A DNA stretch of 56,509 nt from assembly GCA_026770615.1 (NCBI GenBank), contig MU631420.1, positions 111,718-168,226 on the forward strand. Reading direction: 5' to 3'. This DNA comes from Pavlovales sp. CCMP2436 (Eukaryota; Haptophyta; Pavlovophyceae; Pavlovales). Position numbers and translations under genes: made by a program. The notes beneath the pieces were generated by a model that searched no databases, was not told the origin of the DNA, and saw only the letters and a list, made by a program, of their open reading frames with translations. Positions 49,931 to 56,509 of this stretch are shown in pieces (position 1 is the stretch's first letter; each line of letters begins with the position of its first letter).

Positions 49931-50311
49931 GCGCACGAGCCGAGAGTTGGGGTAACTAACTACTAACTTACTAACTAACTTGGCAATTGTTTTTATTTGA
50001 GTTGTTTATTCGCCGGTCACTGACCGAAGATCTATCAGATATGACTAAGTGCTCACCGATGGGTTGACCAACAATGATAGATTGTTGGGACCGGCGGGCG
50101 CTGGGCCCCTTCTTTTTCGCTGCCTCGACCAACATATCAGCTTCTCCAGGCTCCAGCTTGGTGGCACTCGACATCCGGGAATCAAAGAATCCTCACACAC
50201 GCCAGTGAGTGCCACGCTGGCCGAGGTGATTGCTACTTTCATTCCTAATTTCCTTCCAGACGAGTTCCAGGCTTCCTTAAATTCTAGATCAGTATCATCA
50301 TGATATTCATA
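49931..50311. other. Intergenic, no gene seen
   Basis: It starts with ACTAACTTACTAACTAACTT simple sequence. Nothing else is recognised. Confidence 0.35.
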
Positions 50312-51133
50312 TCAAGTACGCGTCATCGCCTTTGCCGCGTACTTGTCTCTCAGAGCCTGGTGCTTCGCGCCGATGACCGCCATCCGATCCTCCCGTGCAG
50401 CGGTCTCGGCCGCGGTCTCGAGCTCAGACATTTCTGCGTAGTGAACGAGCGACGTCTTGACGGTCGAATTAAACTTGAGCGTCACGACGATGCGCAGCAG
50501 CGACAAAAGCCCGAGGATCGCACAAAATCCGGCGAGGATTGGGACCGCAGGAAAGCAGCCACTGAGCTCGTCGTCATTGCGCGCGCACATGATCTCGCGC
50601 ACCCGCTTCCCACGAGCCAGCACGACCAGGCTCATGCACAGGAGGAAGAGAGCTTGGGGCGGCAGTAAGAGATACGTCGTCACCTTGAGGGCCATCGAGC
50701 TGGCAATCTCCAGTCGCGTCCGCGACCCAGTCGTGCGGGCAGCAATTATGGTGAGCAGATCAATCACCGCCAGCCACACCGCCAGCGCTGCCGTGATCGC
50801 CGCGAGCACCGACAGCTCCTTCGCGCCCGCCAGCTTCTGCTTGTCATCGCGCGAGAGCTCGGCCCCGTACGAAGAGGTGTTGCCAACTGCGAGAGTGCTG
50901 TTGCCGCGCACCTCAAAGGCGATTGCGTCCGCAGCGCGATGGAGGTTGGCAGAGGAGACAATGAAGACTAGCAGCGCGACGGCGTCGACAACAACGAGCA
51001 GAGCGAGGATCGCACCGAGGCCATATTTACTCACTCCGAGGACAAAGGCGCTGCGCTTGGTCGTGGGGGCCGCGACGGCGCTCACCGCCGGCCTGGTGGG
51101 GCGCTTCTTCTTGCCCCATTGGGGCAGCGCCAT
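50312..51133 (-). CDS. Four-TM membrane protein, family unknown
   Basis: From the ATG of MALPQWGKKKRPTRPAVSAV the protein has 273 residues; the open frame reaches further upstream, but only from a GTG. Four membrane segments are visible: GLGAILALLVVVDAVALLVF, LAAITAALAVWLAVIDLLT, LLPPQALFLLCMSLVVL and VPILAGFCAILGLLSLLRIV. A hydrophilic loop with two NST/NTSS sites follows the first one (RGNSTLAVGNTSSYGAEL), consistent with glycosylation on the lumenal side. The C-terminal tail is a charged helix (ELETAAETAAREDRMAVIG). The layout resembles tetraspan proteins, but Cys signatures of tetraspanins are absent. Confidence 0.7.
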   Translation of the reverse strand: MALPQWGKKKRPTRPAVSAVAAPTTKRSAFVLGVSKYGLGAILALLVVVDAVALLVFIVSSANLHRAADAIAFEVRGNSTLAVGNTSSYGAELSRDDKQKLAGAKELSVLAAITAALAVWLAVIDLLTIIAARTTGSRTRLEIASSMALKVTTYLLLPPQALFLLCMSLVVLARGKRVREIMCARNDDELSGCFPAVPILAGFCAILGLLSLLRIVVTLKFNSTVKTSLVHYAEMSELETAAETAAREDRMAVIGAKHQALRDKYAAKAMTRT

Positions 51134-51387
51134 GGTGGGCACCCGGCTCCGCTCTCGGCCGACGGCGAGAGGATCACCCGCTCTGTGCTGCAACTCGGGC
51201 TCAGCTCCCACGCATAAAACTCACAAACATTTTACTTAAGTGTAGGAGTGACAGTTGACAGTTCCCCTCTGCTCACGAGGCCCGCCTACCCCCATACGCT
51301 TCAAACGAATCCTCAATCCATAGCTCTAACTCGAGCGAGTAGGACCAGGTCCGCACTGAGCGCGGTGCACTCCGTCAAAAACCTTTG

Positions 51388-51955
51388 ATGCGTGCGATGA
51401 ACCCTTTCAATGTTGAGATGGCTGTAGTATTCATTATTGGCTGCAGTACCCTGGGTGCCCACGCCGCTCATCTCTTGCCGCCCGCTCCATCTCAGACCGC
51501 TCTATCTCCACCCTCTCCATCTCCGCCCTCCGTTTTTTGCGCCAGCACAGCTGTTCATCTCCGACTCCTGCTCCTCCTCTTCCGCCTGTGACAGTGCACG
51601 CAGCGGGTATGAACAGCTGTGCGGGATGAACAGCTGTGAACGTTGTAGCACGACTCGTCAGGGACAGTGCACGCAGCGGAGCTCTCGTCGTCGTCGTTGG
51701 GTGATTCACTGGGTTCGCTTGGGGGGGGGGGCACCACCGTGCGCGGGCGCGGGCACCACCGCCAACTGCCGCTGGGCACTGCCGGAGTTCTCCCCTGCCA
51801 CCAACACGGCGGTGGCAACGGCGGCGTACGAGGGCTGGCTCGACCAGGAGGACGACGCGGAGTTCGACGACTACCAGCTCGAGTCGCCGCGCGCGATCGA
51901 GGTTCCGCTCAGCGGCGGCGCCAGCGGCTCGGGCTCCAACGCATCCATCGACTAA
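51388..51955 (+). CDS. Uncertain gene with acidic C terminus
   Basis: A plus-strand frame ends in a convincing acidic, protein-like C terminus (AYEGWLDQEDDAEFDDYQLE) and stop at 51953-51955. Upstream it crosses a run of ten G (51721-51730) that may hide a frameshift or a splice site. A Ser-rich alternative frame (ELSSSSLGDSLGSLGGGG) precedes the G run. An ATG at 51388 (MRAMNPFNVEMAVVFIIGCS) gives a signal-like start in another frame. I treat the region as one gene with unresolved structure. Confidence 0.35.
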
Positions 51956-52542
51956 TCTTAACTGCGGGATCGCGCAGCTCGAGTCCGAGCCCCACCTGAG
52001 CATCCACCAAACACGGCAGGGGCTGCTACACTACCTGCCACCGTCTGATCACCCGCCCGCCGTATCTGAAAAAGCAAGTGTTCATAACTTCTGCAATGAA
52101 ATTCAGCTAGGATCGCTTTGAAAATGGTGGGGCAGATGAGCTTTTTTTTTCATCTCCCAGCTACAGGTGTCTAGCCCTCAACTGGACAAAAGGCTATCTG
52201 GACAATCGCTGATTGGCTGCATGCAGATTAATCTCCGTATTTACCAATTTTTAAAATGGTTCGTCAGTCAATCAAAAATTTGTCCAGTTTAGGGCTATCC
52301 CACTGGCGAGTTCGCTCGGGCAATGCGCGGCGCCAATGAGCAGTTGGCGGGTCGGCGCCAGCGGAGATTGAAATTCTGAGGTGCAAAGGATTATTTTCTG
52401 AGGGGGCAGATTATTTTATGCATCGCCAATTCGGAACTGAGCTGACGTGATAAACCAATATAGCAGCCAATCAGAAAGTCTGGAAGCCAAGGAACATGCA
52501 GACCTACTCAAAATCAAGCTCTGACCCACGAACGCCAGGGTC
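51956..52542. other. Intergenic, partial hairpin-like repeats
   Basis: The words CTAGCCCTCAACTGGACAAA (52172) and TTTGTCCAGTTTAGGGCTA (52287) are inverted versions of each other, about 110 bp apart. This suggests the ends of a small fold-back element. Confidence 0.5.
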
Positions 52543-53719
52543 ATGAGCTGCGGAAGTGACGTGCGTGACACGGACGTGGCGGCAGGCGCGCAGGTGACGG
52601 CTGCGATAACCCGCTCGCGTGCAGTGGCTGAAGGGGCGGGTGTCACCATCCTCGCAGGCGGCGACGGCGATGTCGCGCCGGCATGGGCACTGCCTCCGGT
52701 GGCAATGCAGCCGCAGCAGCCGCAGCCACCGCCGTATTCGGAGCAGCAGCCGCCGCCTCAGCCGTCTCCTCAGCCCCCGCATCAGCCGCAGCCGCCGCAG
52801 CAGCACGTGATGCCGGTACAGCAGCCCATGCCGCTGCCGCAGGTGCCACAGCGCCCTCAGCCGCCGCGGGAGTTGCTGGAGCCGCGACTGCCACGGCTGC
52901 TGCCGCTGGCGCAGCAGCCGGGGCACCAGCAGACGCTGCGCCAGCCGTTGGGGAAGCGGCCCGTGCGGCCCCCCCAGATGGAACAGTTGCAGTGGGCTAC
53001 ACTGCCAGGCCCTCTAATTCCGGGCGCAGCCGAGCGGGGATGGCGCGTCGGCGGCCCCGCCCCTTCAGACGATGACGGCCTTCGTCCCCCTTTCGGCGCC
53101 GGCTACCTGTTGGCGAACGAGCAAACGGGGGGACTCCCACAGCAGATCACGGCCCCGCAGCCGGCGCAGCAGCAGCTGGCGCCGAGTCCGCAGGCCCGCG
53201 GCTTTGCCGCTGGCGGTGGGCACACTGGCGCGCACTTTGGCGCCCTTCTGCAGGCGCCTCACGCGCAGCAGTTCGCCACGCCGCCGTCGGGCGCGCACAC
53301 GAGGCTGCAAAACGGTACCTTCGTGATCAGCGGTATAACGTATCGTGCGGATTACGGGGGGGGCGGATCGCGCACCGGGCGCGGGTGGCGACGCAGGGGA
53401 TGCGTTCGGCGCGAGGAGTGATGGAGGGTACGTACGAGAGCCCCAGCGCCCGAGAGGGCCGGAGCCCTACCTCGGGCTCGGCTGCAGCTTTACCGCGCCG
53501 CTGCTGGGCAGAGACGATAGCGGCGCGCCGGCTCCGCCCGCTCGGCGCGCGCACTGCGCATCACGCGCGCAAACAGCGCCAAGGGCGCAGGCGCACTCCA
53601 GCGCGCCTGGCGAAGGGCGTGTTGAGGTCACCGTGGGCTCGGCTGGTCACCTCGGGCGGAATGCGCTTCCGGCGAAGTTCTACGTCATCTTCGGGGCAGG
53701 ATCGGATGTGTACGCATGA
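52543..53719 (+). CDS. Pro/Gln-rich protein, frame shift at a G8 run
   Basis: From ATG (MSCGSDVRDTDVAAGAQV) the frame reads through Pro/Gln-rich sequence (QPQQPQPPPYSEQQPPPQ) to NGTFVISGITYRADYGGG. At a run of eight G (53355-53362) it turns into a short Arg-rich end. One base over, a longer open frame continues GADRAPGAGGDAGDAFGARS to LPAKFYVIFGAGSDVYA. The second path looks more natural, so either the G run is miscounted or the gene is shifted. With the join it has about 390 residues. It may be a transcription or RNA-binding regulator, but only low complexity supports that. Confidence 0.45.
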
Positions 53720-54011
53720 ACATCCCGCCTACGCGTGCCTTTGCCGCGTGCGTTGCGGTGTTGGATCCGAGCCCCCCCTCCCCCCCCCTCTTTGCTTTGC
53801 CCAGTTCCCCGGGATCGACGTTTATTGGCTGGTCGCAACTACAGGAGCAGCACACAGTCGGCCATATCGTGGTCGCGAGCGCACGTGCCGGATCGGGCGA
53901 TTAGACTTTATTCGAGATGAAGCCAACTAACAGCAAAAGCCAGTAAGTGCTTATGTCGCTCTTCACCCCGATGATATTATACTCGCCCTCCTCTCCCTTC
54001 CCCTTCTTCTT
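53720..54011. other. Intergenic, no gene seen
   Basis: Mixed sequence with a C run (53776-53790). Nothing is recognised. Confidence 0.35.
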
Positions 54012-54052
54012 CTCTCTCTCTCTCTCTCTCTCTCTCCCTCTCTCTCTCCCTC

Positions 54053-54087
<35 letters not shown>

Positions 54088-54088
54088 T
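54012..54088 (+). repeat. CT dinucleotide microsatellite
   Basis: A run of CT with periodic CCT interruptions of about 16 bp. Confidence 0.95.
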
Positions 54089-54309
54089 GGTTCGCCCCTT
54101 TCGCCCCCTTAATGTATTACTGAGTTGTATTATTTAGTTATGTTAAAAGAGCGCCGGACTTTTCTCAGGGTAGCGATGTTGCGAGGTAGCGGTGTGGCAG
54201 CCCGCCTGCCTGCCCTCCCTCACCAGTCGCCGCCCCGTGCGCCGTGACTTCCCCCCCTTCCCCCCCCTTTCCCCTCTTTGACCTCCGCCCGTTTGTCTCC
54301 ATTTCTCCC

Positions 54310-54772
54310 CGCGCAGTAAGCTTTTGGGGCAGTGCTTGGACTTGCACGTCACGCTTGCTGCTTGCGAGAAAGCCCGCAGTGTCGCTCGTCTCGTGTTTTA
54401 GAGGGACGACGAGGCGCTGCTGCTCGCCCAATCCGATCGGCTTAAGCACGCCCGACTCCTCGACTACCTTGCGTCGCGCGGCACGAACATCGCTGCCCCG
54501 ATGCGCGGTGCCGGTGCGGGCCGTTCTCGCGGCGAATGAGCCGCGGTGCGCCCCGGTGAGAACGTGCGCGTGGCCGGGACGTATCTGGCGGAACGGCGGG
54601 GTGCCAATGGGCCCGTTTTCGATGACCACCCCGAATAGGACACCTTCACCGAGGAGGCGCAGTTGTACTTGCTCGCCATCGCCACACAGCTCCCCGGACA
54701 CGCACTTACTGTCAGCGGCACGGGCGACGAGTCGACTCCACCACTCCGGTCCAGCACTGGCAAGGTAAGCCC
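54310..54772 (+). pseudogene. Broken coding-like segment, unidentified
   Basis: One plus-strand frame reads as protein with three in-frame stops: LDLHVTLAACEKARSVARL, then LLLAQSDRLKHARLLDYLAS, VAGTYLAERRGANGPVFDD and EEAQLYLLAIATQLPGHAL. It ends at a GTAAG that looks like a donor site. It could be exons separated by tiny introns or a gene remnant. No family is recognised. Confidence 0.4.
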
Positions 54773-54837
54773 TTCTTATTTTTCGTATGATTTCATGTGA
54801 TGTTTCTAGGCTCTGAAAGGCGAAGCCTCCTGGACCT

Positions 54838-54892
54838 CCCCCCCCCCCCCCCCCCCCCCCCCCCTTCCCTCCCCCCCCCCTCACCACACCCC
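54838..54892 (+). repeat. Poly-C tract
   Basis: About 50 bases of nearly pure C with two short TTCCCT breaks. Length is unreliable in assemblies. Confidence 0.9.
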
Positions 54893-55018
54893 CTTGCCCC
54901 TGCTTTGTCATGTCCTGTGTAACTTCACGCACGTAATACGACCAACTTTGTAAAATTTATATAAATAGCAATCAGACTTCTAATATAGAATCATTACATG
55001 CGCTATATTATATAGCGC

Positions 55019-55450
55019 TCAGACCAGCACAATATTCAGAACAGTCAGACGCCAGCTTGAATCCCTGTCATAAATATATGCATATATATATATATATATA
55101 TATATATACGCGCTGATGGGCGTGAGTCCGATGGAGGCGGCCGCGCGCATCAAGAAGCAGCTCATCGACACGATCGGTACGATCGCGGCACGCGGCCATG
55201 CGCAGCTGCTGCTCGCGCGCTTGAGCGCGCTGGCCCCGATCGCTGCCCAGCGTGGAACACGACAAACAGCAACCAGCAGATCATCTCCCTAAACGCCCTT
55301 GCCCGGGCACACTACCGGAGATCCATCGGCACGCGCGGTGGCGCCCAAGCCAGCGCAGCCGACTAAGGCACGCAGCAGGCAATGGGCGACGCAGCGCTCA
55401 GACCAGCAAAACATTCAGAACAGTCAGACGCCAGCTTGAATCCCTATCAT
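55019..55450 (+). repeat. Repeat A: tail fragment plus near-complete copy
   Basis: 55019-55075 is a tail only (CAGACGCCAGCTTGAATCCC). After a TA microsatellite, 55114-55450 is the longest copy. Its first part can encode PMEAAARIKKQLIDTIGTIA and its second part [19 protein letters not shown] in another frame, followed by stop and the tail. It looks derived from the 3' end of a gene or transcript. Confidence 0.85.
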
Positions 55451-55454
55451 AAAT

Positions 55455-55545
55455 ATCGGAGCGCTAAGATCAGCCTGACTTGAACTTGAAACGTACCGCC
55501 AGCCCGAACCCCCCTACATTAATATAGACGCAGGCTCCTACGAAT
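55455..55545 (+). repeat. Short dispersed repeat D
   Basis: AGCGCTAAGATCAGCCTGAC to CCCCTACATTAATATAGACG, followed by CAGGCTCCTACG, is the flipped counterpart of 17676-17755. Confidence 0.85.
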
Positions 55546-55546
55546 A

Positions 55547-55589
<43 letters not shown>

Positions 55590-55657
55590 TTGTGTGTGTG
55601 TGTGTTTGTGTGTATGTGTATACATATATATACATTCTTATATACATATACATATAC

Positions 55658-55691
<34 letters not shown>
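55546..55691 (+). repeat. TA/CATA/TG microsatellite block
   Basis: TATATA, TGTGTG and CATATA runs without coding content. Confidence 0.95.
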
Positions 55692-55696
<5 letters not shown>

Positions 55697-55911
55697 CCCG
55701 ATCGCTGCCCAGCGTGGAACACGACAAACAGCAACCAGCAGATCATCTCCCTAAACGCCCTTGCCCGGGCACACTACCGGAGATCCATCGGCACGCGCGG
55801 TGACGCCCAAGCCAGCGCAGCCGACTAGGGCACGCAGCAGGCAATGGGCGACGCAGCGCTCAGACCAGCAAAACATTCAAAACAGTCAGACGCCAGCTTG
55901 AATCCCTATCA

Positions 55912-55915
<4 letters not shown>
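55692..55915 (+). repeat. Repeat A, 5'-truncated copy
   Basis: It begins GGCCCCGATCGCTGCCCAGC directly after the TA block and is almost identical to 55232-55450, down to the tail. Confidence 0.9.
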
Positions 55916-55942
<27 letters not shown>

Positions 55943-56320
55943 GTGCATGTGTATGTACATATATATGTATATATGTATACACATATAGTGGGCCGGGCGT
56001 GCGCATCAGGGACCAGGTTCGGAAACTTGGCGCGCTGAAGCTGCGGGGGGCTGGGAGCCCACCGCTGCGGGGGGGCTGGCAGCAGCTCACGGGGGGCTGG
56101 GAGCAGCTCACCGTACTTCAGTGTGATTGTGGGTGGATGTGTGGGTGGGTGGTTGGATGCGGGTGTGTATGCGTGTGTGGAAATGGCGAAGGGCGGGGGG
56201 CTGTAGTCTCGGCTACGACCCCTGCCCAACGCCTTCTCTGATGCGCGTTTGATATGAAGCTCTCAGACCCAGACCTCTTGAAAACTGCTGAGCCGCTATA
56301 TACACATATACATATATCTA
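55916..56320. other. Microsatellites and a G-rich minisatellite
   Basis: TA/TGTA runs at 55913-55985. At 56040-56110 a CTGCGGGGGGCTGG(C/G)AGC unit is repeated three to four times. No gene is seen. Confidence 0.6.
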
Positions 56321-56509
56321 TGATAGGGATTCAAGCTGTATGTATACATATATATATCAGTCAGACGCCAGCTTGAATCCCTATCAGTAAATATATAAGA
56401 AGCAACTCATCGACACGATCGGTACGATCGCGGCACGCGGCCATGCGCAGCTGCTGCTCGCGCGCTTGAGCGCGCTGGCCCCGATCGCTGCCCAGCGTGG
56501 AACACGACA
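56321..56509 (+). repeat. Repeat A fragments, last copy cut by the window end
   Basis: 56321-56336 and 56365-56388 are inverted tail pieces around a short AT stretch. 56400-56509 is the repeat A body (GAAGCAACTCATCGACACGA onward), cut by the end of the window. Confidence 0.85.

Noticed and set aside
55519..56038. Open frames rich in Ile/Tyr/Thr
   Set aside because: They are translations of TA/CATA microsatellites.
1..56509. tRNA, rRNA or spliced-leader genes
   Set aside because: I looked for B-box-like GGTTCGAATCC sequences with matching acceptor stems and for conserved rRNA words, and found none convincing. A covariance-model scan would be the decisive test.

Overview
The window looks like nuclear DNA of a unicellular alga with a secondary plastid, most likely a haptophyte. 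The reasons are intron-bearing GC-rich genes with GT-AG junctions, plastid-targeted membrane proteins, a spliceosome subunit, a nucleolar RRP1 protein and a P5A-type ATPase. Between the genes lie AT-rich intergenic stretches full of microsatellites and dispersed repeats. Two N runs (13092-13586 and 40960-41044) show a draft assembly. I cannot name the species.

Layout. 1-16005: host genes for an AIG1/GIMAP-like GTPase, a THUMP-domain RNA methyltransferase, a GT8-like glycosyltransferase, a small hypothetical protein, a CHORD-like zinc protein, a YggT/Ycf19-like plastid protein, a second plastid protein and a large P5A ATPase that crosses an assembly gap. 16006-19136: repeats and unassigned sequence. 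19137-34353: a 15.2 kb AT-richer provirus bounded by inverted terminal repeats. It carries a virus-like gene set: double-jelly-roll-type major capsid protein, candidate minor capsid protein, FtsK/HerA-type packaging ATPase, GHSLGG lipase, F5/8C-domain structural protein and SF1 helicase. This fits a Polinton-like virus (PLV), and most of its genes carry frameshifts or stops. 34354-42311: host RNase T2, RRP1, SPF27/BCAS2 and a membrane-anchored TPR protein. 42312-56509: a 1669-residue Ala/Arg-rich protein with Sfi1-like Trp repeats, a four-TM protein, a Pro/Gln-rich protein, and a terminal zone of microsatellites and dispersed repeats.

How it fits together. Many host genes are arranged head to head, with a TTTAAA-type motif in the short spacer, which suggests shared core promoters. 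The PLV keeps a virion module (32-34 kb on the plus strand; 26-31 kb on the minus strand) and a replication module (20-25 kb on the plus strand), but in this copy it is decayed. Three repeat families touch it. A 415-bp fold-back MITE sits just inside the left terminus, with a second copy at 39.3 kb whose hairpin arms differ by compensatory changes. A short repeat interrupts the helicase. A 0.7 kb host repeat flanks the provirus in inverted orientation. No retroviral-type or tyrosine integrase, tRNA, rRNA or CRISPR was recognised.
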